In this document: positions 52,524 through 62,249 of the stretch, piece by piece
How positions within the stretch are numbered: position 1 is the first letter of the stretch
How the letters are laid out: each line of letters opens with the position of its first letter
DNA from: Clostridia bacterium
Lineage (GTDB): Bacteria > Bacillota > Clostridia > Oscillospirales > CAG-272
Assembly (NCBI GenBank): GCA_017503865.1
Contig: JAFVSI010000019.1
Coordinates: 28,089-92,088 of the forward strand
Direction of reading: 5' to 3'
DNA: 64,000 nucleotides
Notes under the pieces: model-generated
What the model saw: only the letters and a program-made list of their open reading frames with translations
Told to the model about the DNA's origin: nothing
Databases searched by the model: none
Translations under genes and position numbers: made by a program

Positions 52524-54956
52524 ATGGCAAACAAATTTACCGTAAAGGCACAAAACGCACTTGAAGGGGCAGAGAGAGAGGCTCGTTCTCTCGGTCACAC
52601 GTATATTGGCTCTGAACATATATTACTCGGACTTCTCGGTGTTGGCGACTCGATAGCCTCAAAGCTCCTTGTGGCACGTGGCGTGAGCTTTGGTGAGATA
52701 CATCATACACTCAAAAAAATATCGGGTAGCGGAAGCTGCAGTCGGGTAGGTCCCGATGATATGACACCGAGGGCAAGGCGGATAATCGAGGCATCGGCAT
52801 ACGAGGCAAGAAAACGCTCAAGCGGATATATAGGTACTGAGCATATCCTTTACGCTCTGCTTATAGAAAAAGACTCGGTGGCAATAAAGCTTATTGAAAG
52901 TGTTGGGGCGTCTGTCAGCGAGCTCATCTCTGACCTCAGCGATTATTTTGGTGTTGACCTCTCAAAAACAAATCAAAAAGCGGCATCAAAGGAAAAAATG
53001 GGCAAAATTGTGGGAGCCCCCACACTTTCGCGTTACGGAAAAGACCTTACCGCCCTTGCAAAGGAGGGAAAGCTCGATCCCGTTATCGGCAGAGAAGAGG
53101 AGACGGCAAGAGTTATTCGCATTTTGTCTCGAAGAAACAAAAACAATCCCTGCCTTTTGGGTGAGCCGGGCGTTGGAAAGACGGCAGTAGTAGAGGGACT
53201 TGCACAAATGATAGCCGCCTCAAATGTGCCCGCCCCACTTCTTGACAGACGGATAATTACCCTTGACGTGCCTTCGATGATAGCGGGTGCAAAGTATCGC
53301 GGAGAATTTGAGGAAAGAATGAAGAGCGTTATGGAAGAGGTACTTAAAAACCCTGATATAATCCTCTTTATTGACGAGCTGCACGTAATAATCGGTGCGG
53401 GAGCAGCAGAGGGGGCGGTCGATGCGGCAAACATACTAAAGCCCGCTCTCGCTCGCGGTGAGATAAAGATAATAGGTGCTACCACGCATCACGAATACAA
53501 GAGCCACATCGAAAAGGACGCGGCACTCGAGAGAAGATTTCAGTCGGTAAACGTCTTAGAGCCAAGCGAGGCGGGGGCAATTCAAATACTTCGCGGACTT
53601 CGTGAAAAATATGAGGCACATCATTCTCTTTCTATTTCGGACGAGGCAATTTGTGCGGCGGTACAGCTATCGGTGAGGTATATTCAGGGGCGATTTTTGC
53701 CCGACAAGGCACTTGACCTGCTTGACGAGGCGGCGTCGAGAGTCAGAATAGAAAAATGCCGAATGCCCGATGAAGTTCTTATGCTTGAAAAGAAAATTGC
53801 GGCACTTGAAAAGGAAAAGGAAGACGCTATAATTTTGCAGGACTTTGAGTTTGCGGCAGAGCTTCGCGACGAGGAAAAGGTGTTAAGAAGCAAGAGGGAA
53901 GCACTCGTATCAAGTCTTGCACTCGAGGGCGAAGGCGAGCTTACCGTTACCGAGGAGGACGTTGCCGCTGTCCTCACCGCGTCAACGGGCATACCTGTCG
54001 GGAAGCTTGTAGAGGACGAGTCGCAACGGCTTCTTAGACTTGAAGAGGAGATAGGGAGAGCAGTTATAGGTCAGGACGCTGCCGTAAGCACTGTGGCGGC
54101 GGCTATCCGCAGGGGGAGAATAGGGCTTAAGGACGAGAACCGTCCGATAGGCTCGTTTATCTTTCTCGGTAGTACGGGCGTAGGAAAGACCGAGCTTGCA
54201 AGGGCACTTGCAGAGTCGCTTTTCGGAAGCTCCGAGGCACTCTTGCGAATTGATATGTCCGAATATATGGAGAAGCATAACCTCTCGAGGCTCATAGGCT
54301 CTCCCCCAGGCTACATTGGATACGGCGATGGCGGTCAGCTTACCGACAAAATACGCGAAAGACCTTATTCAGTGGTGCTTTTTGATGAGATAGAAAAGGC
54401 TCATCCTGACGTGTACGACCTACTTTTGCAGATACTTGACGATGGGCACGTGACCGATGCAGAGGGCAGAAAAATAGAATTTCGCAACACCGTGATTATA
54501 ATGACCTCAAACATAGGTACGGCGGCAGCGGGAAAAATGCGGGCACTTGGATTTTCTGACGGCGGTGAGGGGCAGGGAGCGGCAAGAAGGAACGAAAAAA
54601 TGCTCGAGGCTCTTAAAAGTGAATTCAAGCCCGAATTTATCAATAGAATTGATGAAATTATCGTTTTTAACACGTTGACAAAGAGTGATGCCGAAAAAAT
54701 ATGCGAAAAATTCCTGCTTGACGTAAAGAGACGGGCAGAGCGGATAGGACTCGACGTTACCTTTGAGGAAAGTGTAGCCGAGGAAATAGTAAAACAAAGC
54801 TATGATGTTTCCTACGGTGCCCGACCTTTACGAAGAGCTGTCACAAAAAATATTGAAAACGTGCTAAGCGAAAAATACCTGCGAGGCGATTTCAAAGGGG
54901 CAAAGCAAATAAGAGTTGGATTTCGTGACGGGGAGCTTCATTTTGACAAAATATAA
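52524..54956 (+). CDS. clpC: ATP-dependent Clp protease ATP-binding subunit ClpC
   Basis: AAA+ unfoldase that feeds ClpP, 810 residues. The N-domain has two Clp repeats (about 1-145), and the first AAA module has GEPGVGKTAVVEGLA and FIDELHVIIGAGAAEG. A middle region with a UVR-like segment (ILQDFEFAAELRDEEK, about 433-448) separates it from the second module, with GSTGVGKTELARAL and FDEIEKAHPDVYDLL. The tripeptide LGF after MRA (about 673) fits the ClpP-docking loop, so this is ClpC and not ClpB. The usual Bacillus neighbours ctsR, mcsA and mcsB are absent. It follows the SleC-like genes and faces addA. Confidence 0.93.
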   Translation: MANKFTVKAQNALEGAEREARSLGHTYIGSEHILLGLLGVGDSIASKLLVARGVSFGEIHHTLKKISGSGSCSRVGPDDMTPRARRIIEASAYEARKRSSGYIGTEHILYALLIEKDSVAIKLIESVGASVSELISDLSDYFGVDLSKTNQKAASKEKMGKIVGAPTLSRYGKDLTALAKEGKLDPVIGREEETARVIRILSRRNKNNPCLLGEPGVGKTAVVEGLAQMIAASNVPAPLLDRRIITLDVPSMIAGAKYRGEFEERMKSVMEEVLKNPDIILFIDELHVIIGAGAAEGAVDAANILKPALARGEIKIIGATTHHEYKSHIEKDAALERRFQSVNVLEPSEAGAIQILRGLREKYEAHHSLSISDEAICAAVQLSVRYIQGRFLPDKALDLLDEAASRVRIEKCRMPDEVLMLEKKIAALEKEKEDAIILQDFEFAAELRDEEKVLRSKREALVSSLALEGEGELTVTEEDVAAVLTASTGIPVGKLVEDESQRLLRLEEEIGRAVIGQDAAVSTVAAAIRRGRIGLKDENRPIGSFIFLGSTGVGKTELARALAESLFGSSEALLRIDMSEYMEKHNLSRLIGSPPGYIGYGDGGQLTDKIRERPYSVVLFDEIEKAHPDVYDLLLQILDDGHVTDAEGRKIEFRNTVIIMTSNIGTAAAGKMRALGFSDGGEGQGAARRNEKMLEALKSEFKPEFINRIDEIIVFNTLTKSDAEKICEKFLLDVKRRAERIGLDVTFEESVAEEIVKQSYDVSYGARPLRRAVTKNIENVLSEKYLRGDFKGAKQIRVGFRDGELHFDKI

Positions 54957-54986
54957 AAGGCTTGTGCCGATAGGCACAAGCCTTTT
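54955..54986. terminator. Bidirectional terminator between clpC and addA
   Basis: Perfect 14-base arms (AAAAGGCTTGTGCC and complement) with a GATA loop, overlapping the last bases of clpC. Confidence 0.9.
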
Positions 54987-54990
54987 GATT

Positions 54991-57900
54991 TTAAGTTGGT
55001 ATCTCTATGAGAGAGCCTTTGTGAGTTGAATAGATAAACGCACCTCGACACTCCTTGCCGAAAAGCCGTTTTACTGCCTCGGCATAGTAGCTCATTTGCT
55101 TAGCGTGTCTGTCTATCATCTTTTTGTTGAGTGCCGCGTCACTTTCAAGCTCTTCCTTTGAGAGTCTGTCGGTCTTGTAGTCAAAGAGGTAAACGTCTTT
55201 GTTATCATCCTCGATTATGAGGTCGATAACTCCCTGAACTGCAAGGATTTCATCCTTTGTCGCCTTGATAAATTCAAGAGAAGAGTCATATAAAGAGGTA
55301 GGAAGAATAATGTTGAAGCGTTGCTCCTGATAGATCTTTTTAGCGTTTTTGATCCTCGTGAAAAGCTCACTCTTAATAAATGCCGCGAGCTCGTCCTTGA
55401 ATACAAGCTCTTCGATGTTTTTGGGAAGGTATTTATCCTTAACCAGAGCTTCTATTTCCTTATCGACGCCATATTTTTCGAGTCGCTCAAAATTACAGAA
55501 CTGAAGGAAAAGGTGTGTTGCCGTTCCTCTCTCTGCAGCACTTGCCTTATTCTTTTTGCTACCGTCCTTAAGTACCTCGGGAACGACGTATTTGGAGTCG
55601 TGCTTTTCCTTTGATACGTCGGTCACACCGTCATCCTCGTTGCCCTTGCGTTTCTCAAGAAGATCTGACACCGAAATTTTAGCAGGTAGAGAGGTGGCAG
55701 CCTTGTGGGGATAACTGAAGGAGTATCTTGATTTGAGAAGCTCGTATACCTCTCCCGCCTCAATGATAGGCTCTTCCTCGTTTTCTTCACAAGTATCCTC
55801 GTTTGTATCCGTTACTTGATACTTTTCGATAAACGATACCTTGCAGAATGGGTAGGACACGTTTTCGTCGATTGCGGTAAGTATCCAATCAAGATAGCTT
55901 GAGGCTGAAAGCACGGAATATTTGCACTTAAAGCTTCTGTTTATCAACGCCCTTGTCATAAGGGTTTCGTACTTGCATCTTGGTGAGCCTGTAACGATAA
56001 GCCTTTCTCTTGCTCGAGTGAGTGCAACGTAGAGAAGTCTCATTTCTTCCTCTACCTGCCTTTTTCTCATTGCCTCGATAATCACCTTTCTCATAGGTGT
56101 ATTTATACGTGCAAGTCCCGTGCTGTCAGATATCTTCATTGCCGTGCCGAAGTGAGAATCGTAAACAAGGCTTTCTCTGACTTCGGGACGGTAGAAATCC
56201 GCACCTGTAGACGAAACGAAGCAAATAGGAAATTCAAGTCCCTTTGAGTGATGTATAGATAGGAGTGATACCTTACCTTCGCACGAAATATCGGACTCTG
56301 CGGGGAGCTTTTTCTTTTCTTCTATCATCTTGTTGATGTAGGAGATAAAGTTGTAAAGTCCCTTAAAGGACGATGCTTCGAACTTTCGTGCATATTCGTA
56401 AAGACGCACGAGATTTGTATTTGAAGAATCAAGTGAGGAAAGTCCCGAACTTATAAAGATGTCCGAAGAATAGATGTATTTTATAAGCTTGTCAACGGGC
56501 ATAGCCGCCGCATTATTGCGAAAGCTTGTTAGAACGCCCTCAAAGTCTTTGCACTTTTTTGCAAGTTCACTTTCACCGGTAGCGTAAAGCTTGAGTGCCT
56601 CGTAAAGCGAGTAAGAGGAGTTTTGGCACTCCCTTATTTTTATAAGCTCGTCGAGCGTAAACTCAAAGAGTGGAGAGCGTAGAAGTCCGGCAAGATAAAT
56701 ATCTCTCTCTGGATTGTCTATAGCATTGAGAAGGCAAAGTGCAAGAAGAACGTCGGAATTCTCGAAATAGTCGGTATCGGCGTCACTTGATGATTCTATT
56801 CCGAGAGCTGAAAGCTCCTTTTCAAGATATGCACCCATATTCTTTGCACGGTAAAGCACCGCGATATGATGGGGAAGTATCTTGTTTTCGTCATTTTCAT
56901 TTTTTGTTGAATCAAGGAATTCACGAATTCTCTTTGCGATATATTTTGCCTCGACCTGCTTCGCCTTTTCCTGAGCCTCTTCTTCCTGTCCTCTTTTTAC
57001 CGTCTCCCCTTTGTTAGGAAGAATAACGGTAAGCTCGGCAGGTGCTACCTCTAAGGTAACTCGTTTGCTCTTTTTTTCTGTAAAGGTGTCCCCGTTGCTC
57101 TCGGCAAGCTTTTCTGCTATCTCCTTTTGGGCGTCCTTTGAGCAGATAAGGTCGTCTGCCGAAGAGTAGTCGATGGATTCTTTGCACTCGTTAAAGAAGG
57201 TGGAGCAAACCTTGTTGGCGAAATCAATTACAGTTTGGTCGCATCTGAAATTGTTTGACATAAATATAGAAGCACAGTCTCTGTTTTCAGTGTCATCTGC
57301 GTCTATATCGGGGAAGGTCTTTTTGTAATTCGCGAATACGTCAGGCTCAGCACCTCTGAAGCCGTAGATGCTCTGCTTGATGTCTCCTACCATAAATCTT
57401 GTGCGGGGCTTTGAGATAGCACAGAATATCTGATCCTGCATAAGGTCTACGTCCTGATACTCGTCAATATATATCTGCGAGAACCTTTCGGCGTATTCTA
57501 TGGCAGTATCGGTGGGAATGACCTCATATCCGCACGTTCCGTCCGTCTCGGTGAGCTTTACTTCCTTTACGAGAAGATTATATACCTTTCGTTTTATGTC
57601 GGAAAACGACATAACGTTTTTAAGCTTTTTTTCTCTCGTATATTCCTCTTCAAAGCTCTTGAGAATTTCATAGAGCCACTCGGTAACGTTTGCGGTTGCA
57701 GTAAGTGCCTCGTTTATTCTGTCTGGAGAAATACCGAAATAATTTTCGCGGATAGACTCTATTTTTTTCTTGAAATTGTCCCTCAATTCAGCCAAAAGAG
57801 TAGTGTCGGAAATAAAAGGAGCAAGCTTTCTTTTATCTTCCTTTTTAGGTGGAGCGAAGGAGTTTACGTGGGCGTAGCATTCTCCGTAATTCTTTTTGTC

Positions 57901-58692
57901 AATAAGCTCGACCAAACGCTTCAAAAAGCTTACGTCATAAACGTAGAATGCAAAATCCTTTGCAGCTTCAAAAGACTTGTATGCTTCAAGATAGTATTCT
58001 ATCGCTTCTCTTATGTCTATAGCGATAAGCTCGCCGAAATGCCCCTCAAGAAGGTCATACTTTGCGTCCTCGCGTGTGCTTTGTGCCGACTTTTTAAGGA
58101 AATCTATTCCGTCGGGCAACGATTCGGTTTTAGAGTAAAGGTCAAGGAAAATATCGGAGAGCTTTGCTCCTTCCTTTACGTTTACAAAGCATTCGGTGAT
58201 TTTTGCAAATTCAATCGGGTGATTCTCATAAAACGAGTCTACCGTATCTTCCATAATAGACTTAGCGAGCAACTCAAGCTCCGAGCCATCTGCCGTACGG
58301 AAAGAGGGGGAAACTCCAGCCTTGTCGAAATTCGAGCGAAGAATATCGAGATAGAAGGAGTCTATAGTCGAAATCTTAGCCCCCGACATCTTTATAAGCT
58401 GTTCGCCGAGACGCTCGTTTTCAGGATTCGAGGCAAGTGCTTCCGACAGTGCCTCGGATATTTTTTGCCTGAGCTCCGAGGCAGCGGCACGCGTAAAGGT
58501 AACTATAAGCATCGAGTCGATATCAACAGGCTCTGTATTTTTGTCAGCCTCGCCGTTTACTTTTTCACCCGTGATAGAGCATATTATACGCTTTGTAAGA
58601 GTAAAGGTTTTTCCCGAGCCTGCGGCAGCAGAAACAAGGAGAGACTTGTCTCTTGTGTCTATAGCTTTTTCTTGTGATGGTGTAAATGGCAT
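54991..58692 (-). CDS. addA: ATP-dependent helicase/nuclease subunit A
   Basis: Helicase and nuclease subunit of AddAB, the complex that resects double-strand breaks for RecA, as RecBCD does in E. coli. 1233 residues. UvrD-type helicase motifs: SAAAGSGKTFTLTKR (16-30), YIDEYQDVDLMQDQIF, FMVGDIKQSIYGFRGAEP, LSIHHSKGLEFPICFV and RLLYVALTRARERLIV. The C-terminal RecB-like nuclease shows GVIDLIIEDD and FDYKTDR (about 1150-1185). All motifs look active. It starts 1 base after the addB stop, so the two are made together. Confidence 0.96.
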   Translation of the reverse strand: MPFTPSQEKAIDTRDKSLLVSAAAGSGKTFTLTKRIICSITGEKVNGEADKNTEPVDIDSMLIVTFTRAAASELRQKISEALSEALASNPENERLGEQLIKMSGAKISTIDSFYLDILRSNFDKAGVSPSFRTADGSELELLAKSIMEDTVDSFYENHPIEFAKITECFVNVKEGAKLSDIFLDLYSKTESLPDGIDFLKKSAQSTREDAKYDLLEGHFGELIAIDIREAIEYYLEAYKSFEAAKDFAFYVYDVSFLKRLVELIDKKNYGECYAHVNSFAPPKKEDKRKLAPFISDTTLLAELRDNFKKKIESIRENYFGISPDRINEALTATANVTEWLYEILKSFEEEYTREKKLKNVMSFSDIKRKVYNLLVKEVKLTETDGTCGYEVIPTDTAIEYAERFSQIYIDEYQDVDLMQDQIFCAISKPRTRFMVGDIKQSIYGFRGAEPDVFANYKKTFPDIDADDTENRDCASIFMSNNFRCDQTVIDFANKVCSTFFNECKESIDYSSADDLICSKDAQKEIAEKLAESNGDTFTEKKSKRVTLEVAPAELTVILPNKGETVKRGQEEEAQEKAKQVEAKYIAKRIREFLDSTKNENDENKILPHHIAVLYRAKNMGAYLEKELSALGIESSSDADTDYFENSDVLLALCLLNAIDNPERDIYLAGLLRSPLFEFTLDELIKIRECQNSSYSLYEALKLYATGESELAKKCKDFEGVLTSFRNNAAAMPVDKLIKYIYSSDIFISSGLSSLDSSNTNLVRLYEYARKFEASSFKGLYNFISYINKMIEEKKKLPAESDISCEGKVSLLSIHHSKGLEFPICFVSSTGADFYRPEVRESLVYDSHFGTAMKISDSTGLARINTPMRKVIIEAMRKRQVEEEMRLLYVALTRARERLIVTGSPRCKYETLMTRALINRSFKCKYSVLSASSYLDWILTAIDENVSYPFCKVSFIEKYQVTDTNEDTCEENEEEPIIEAGEVYELLKSRYSFSYPHKAATSLPAKISVSDLLEKRKGNEDDGVTDVSKEKHDSKYVVPEVLKDGSKKNKASAAERGTATHLFLQFCNFERLEKYGVDKEIEALVKDKYLPKNIEELVFKDELAAFIKSELFTRIKNAKKIYQEQRFNIILPTSLYDSSLEFIKATKDEILAVQGVIDLIIEDDNKDVYLFDYKTDRLSKEELESDAALNKKMIDRHAKQMSYYAEAVKRLFGKECRGAFIYSTHKGSLIEIPT

Positions 58693-58693
58693 A

Positions 58694-61600
58694 TTATCTC
58701 CTTTGTGCCGAATCTAATCTACGGCAAATAGGTTTCATTGTGCAGTATCTGCAGGGATCGTTCTTTTTGTAATTCAAGGGTATGGCGTTCGCAACCCCCG
58801 AGGTCATTTCAACTGCAATTCGCTTTATAACTCTTTCAATGTCCTTTTCGATAAGTGCGAATTTAGCGGCAGAGGTAAGAGCTTCTCCGGTGAGCTTTTC
58901 CTCGTCGGGCTCGCCTTTTTTCTTGCTCTTTTCTACCTTCTTAGATATTCCCGCGAGGAAATCCTTTGAAAACTCATCGTTCATAGCGAGAAGGATATCT
59001 TCGTTTTCAAGCAAGAGACCGCTTCTCTCGATTCCTTTTTGAGCTTCGCTGAATACCTCGGTTTCCTTCTTATAGTCGGAGAGCGAAAGTGCGTTTGCGG
59101 CATCGTTTGACGAGAGATAAAGTATTCCTGCAGCATTAAGGTTGTCAGAGCCTAAAGTGTGGTTGAATGCTTCGTTTTTGTTATTTATTAAGGTAAAGAG
59201 ATAGAGAAGCATCTGTACGTTGAGTCCGTATTCAATGTCCTCAAGTGCGAACTGCTTTGTACCCGTTTTGTAGTCAACGACACGGATATATACCTTTCCG
59301 TCTTTTTTCAGGAGATCGACTCGGTCTATCTTGCCCGAAAAAATGACCTTTTGCTTATCGTTGAGAACAAACTCACGGGGTGAGGGATTGTTTTCTTTAC
59401 CGTTCGTATCAAGCTCGAAAAATTTTGGTCGGAAGCTCGAGTGTTTAAACTCCTCGATAATATTATGCACGAGAAGAGTGGAGAGTTTTTCGAGTCTTTG
59501 ATAAAGGTGCGAAAGTCTTGCCGTTCTCGGTGTTCCTGCGGGACTTATTTGGTTGATATAGTCTTCAACTACAGTTGATATCATCTCGTTGAGCTTATCG
59601 TCGGTAAGGTCGGGTGAGACGCCGTCCTCGGTTACTACTTCGGCTAACAGCTTTTCAAGAATATAGTGGATAAACGTACCTATATCGCTCGGCTTAAACC
59701 TTGAGATATGCTCCTCGCGAAGCTTCAATACGTACGTGCAGTAATAGCTGAAGTTACATTTTACGAATTTATCGATCTTCGACTGAGAGAGATAAAGCTC
59801 GTCAGGGAAAATCTTTTTTGCGGTCTCGGCATCTACCGAGCAATTGACGTCGGAAATGGGAGAACGCTTTTCGCTAACAAGCCTTGAGAATTTTTTATCC
59901 TCGCTAAGACAGCGACGGAGTGCCGCCTTTAATTCCTTATCGTTTATCTTGTCAAGGTACTGTATTGACGAGGATAGACTCGGTGTAAAGTTTTTGAGGT
60001 CCTTTCCCGAATAGTGCTTGACGTTGTTTTTGAATATTCTTGAAGCAATGGTAAAGGGCAGAGAGGGCATCGTCTTTCTTCCGTCGGTCGAGGCGGTATA
60101 GCAGAACATATACAGCTCCTCGCTCGCAGCCTCTACAGCACGCTGAACGTACATAAGCTCGTCCGATGAGGCAAGCTCGAGGCTGCCCGAAAAGCTTATA
60201 GTATCAAATGAGCTTTCGCAAATGAGCTTCTTTTCACTAAAGGAAAGAACGCCGCTGTCATTCACAGGAGCAGGGAATACACCCTCGCACATACCGAGCA
60301 TAAGGACACACTTGGGCTCTCCCGTACGCATCATAGAGGCTGAGCCGATGATGACCTGATCGGCAGACGAGGGAATTGAGCCTATTTCGTTTTTCGAGAA
60401 ATAAACGCTAAGAAGCTCACATAGGTCACTAAGCGAGAGATCGCTGCAAAAATCGTCGTTGCCGTCAATGACCTTGACGAGATCGGCAAGTGCGTCGCAG
60501 GTTATCCCGAAAATTCTCGAGTATTCCTCGGCAGTTCTCGGGTTGCCGTTTTTCTTTTCCTTTTGTGAAAGTTCTTCAAGCTTTTTTTCTACACCCGAGC
60601 GTGAAAGGAAGGTGTATATAGCACGGATTTTTTCAGCCGTGTCGCTCGTGTTTTCAATGTCATTAAGAAGAGTAAGGATAGAATTGCTGAGAATATCTCT
60701 TACACGGTTAGCTGCCGCCTTGATTTTTTCTCCTCGTTTTGAGTCTTCTTCAACGTAGCCGTCAGCCTTCATTGTAAACTCACCCGAGGTAAAGCGGTCG
60801 CCGCGTATTTGCCATGTGGTAACGTATTGCTCAAAGAGGTCAACGTCGTCATCAGAAAGGTTATAAAGAGAGCATTTGAGGTGGGAGATAACGTCCGATG
60901 TTTTCCAATTATATATGCCTATTCTTAGAGCCGAAAGGATAAATTTAACTATCGGCGTTGTGGAAAGATCGGTTTTTTCCGAGAAGTGATAGGGAATATC
61001 GCATTTGTCAAACGCAGGCTCTATTATACCTCTGTAAGCATCCGCATCACGCATAAGTACGACGATGTCGCGGCATCGTCTGCCTTCACGCAAAAGGCTG
61101 AGAACTGTAGCTGCCGCCGCTTCAGCCTCGGTATAGGGAGATGAGCATTTTATGAGTTGAACGGAGTTTGAAACGTAAGACTTATCTTTTATATTTTCTT
61201 TCGAGGAAGACCAAAGATTTTTTGCAAGATATTTGATGTCTTCAGCCTGATTCTCTGTGGCCGACAGCACTATTTCGTTTATTTCTCCGTGTTTTTCGGC
61301 ACTTCTTCTAAGTCTTGCCTCGCACTCGATTATACTCTTGTTATAAAGAGTCTCGTCACGGGGAGCTTCGAGCGGGAGCGACACGGTCACGTTTGCCGCT
61401 GTTTTGAAGATGCGTTCAATTATTTTGTGCTCAACTCCCGTAAATGACGTGAAGGAGTCGATATAAACGTTCGTTCCCGCAAAAAAATCGTGTTCGAGTA
61501 GCTTGTCGTAAAGCTTTGAAATATCATCTGAGGAGTCGGAAAATGAATTCTCTATAAGTCCGTTGTATGAAGCATATATCAAGGAGAGATCATTGAGTTT

Positions 61601-62056
61601 TTTGGCAAGAGGAGTGTCACCGAGCTTTTTGGCAACGCTTTCGAGCTCGTGCGACTTTATGCCGCAGCTTTTGAATTCACCTGTTGCCGCAAGCATTATA
61701 TCGCAAAGAGAGCTTGTGTCTGTCGAGAGGTTTTTGTCGTAAACCGAAAGGAAAGGACGAAGCTCTCGCAGATTTTGCCACATCATAGCATATTTAACGG
61801 GCTTTTTTGCATAATTGTACTCAATTCCGCCATACTCTCTGCAAACTCTGTCGTAGAGTCGTGAGAAATTGAGTACCTCAAGGGTAAGCTGTGCAGATGG
61901 GGGAAGGGCACGAAGCATATGACGCTCGCTGTGTACCGAAAACTGCTCGGGAACGATAAGAAAAGAGAGGATCTTGTTTTTGTTGTCGTCAGCTATCATT
62001 TTCGATATATGCTCGAGCTTTGAACTTGCCGTTCTTCCGTAAATAAAGTTTATCAT
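58694..62056 (-). CDS. addB: ATP-dependent helicase/nuclease subunit B
   Basis: Partner of AddA, 1120 residues; in Bacillus it reads Chi sites and cuts the other strand. The N-terminal helicase-like part is decayed, as is usual. The Walker A reads GRTASSKL, with serine and leucine where AddB of Bacillus has GKT, so ATP binding is doubtful. The C-terminal nuclease has GKIDRVDLL and VVDYKTGTKQF. An iron-sulfur cluster is formed by a cysteine in FVKCNFSYYC and the C-terminal CRYCTMKPIC (C-x2-C-x5-C). GAGGT lies 6 bases before the ATG. Two TATAAT boxes lie 30-70 bases upstream, shared with the divergent htrA region. Confidence 0.95.
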   Translation of the reverse strand: MINFIYGRTASSKLEHISKMIADDNKNKILSFLIVPEQFSVHSERHMLRALPPSAQLTLEVLNFSRLYDRVCREYGGIEYNYAKKPVKYAMMWQNLRELRPFLSVYDKNLSTDTSSLCDIMLAATGEFKSCGIKSHELESVAKKLGDTPLAKKLNDLSLIYASYNGLIENSFSDSSDDISKLYDKLLEHDFFAGTNVYIDSFTSFTGVEHKIIERIFKTAANVTVSLPLEAPRDETLYNKSIIECEARLRRSAEKHGEINEIVLSATENQAEDIKYLAKNLWSSSKENIKDKSYVSNSVQLIKCSSPYTEAEAAAATVLSLLREGRRCRDIVVLMRDADAYRGIIEPAFDKCDIPYHFSEKTDLSTTPIVKFILSALRIGIYNWKTSDVISHLKCSLYNLSDDDVDLFEQYVTTWQIRGDRFTSGEFTMKADGYVEEDSKRGEKIKAAANRVRDILSNSILTLLNDIENTSDTAEKIRAIYTFLSRSGVEKKLEELSQKEKKNGNPRTAEEYSRIFGITCDALADLVKVIDGNDDFCSDLSLSDLCELLSVYFSKNEIGSIPSSADQVIIGSASMMRTGEPKCVLMLGMCEGVFPAPVNDSGVLSFSEKKLICESSFDTISFSGSLELASSDELMYVQRAVEAASEELYMFCYTASTDGRKTMPSLPFTIASRIFKNNVKHYSGKDLKNFTPSLSSSIQYLDKINDKELKAALRRCLSEDKKFSRLVSEKRSPISDVNCSVDAETAKKIFPDELYLSQSKIDKFVKCNFSYYCTYVLKLREEHISRFKPSDIGTFIHYILEKLLAEVVTEDGVSPDLTDDKLNEMISTVVEDYINQISPAGTPRTARLSHLYQRLEKLSTLLVHNIIEEFKHSSFRPKFFELDTNGKENNPSPREFVLNDKQKVIFSGKIDRVDLLKKDGKVYIRVVDYKTGTKQFALEDIEYGLNVQMLLYLFTLINNKNEAFNHTLGSDNLNAAGILYLSSNDAANALSLSDYKKETEVFSEAQKGIERSGLLLENEDILLAMNDEFSKDFLAGISKKVEKSKKKGEPDEEKLTGEALTSAAKFALIEKDIERVIKRIAVEMTSGVANAIPLNYKKNDPCRYCTMKPICRRLDSAQRR

Positions 62057-62249
62057 AAGCTACCTCGAAATAAGAGTTTTTAACGTTTTGTATTTGCTAC
62101 TTCAATTATATCACTTTCATTATACCATAAATAGGACAAAGGTAGATATAAAAACAAAAAAATATTTGTTTTTTTCAGCAAGACTTGCCCTAATGTTCAA
62201 AATATCGTCACAAATGAAATGTAGAATAAAAACAGTAAGGGGGTGCATT

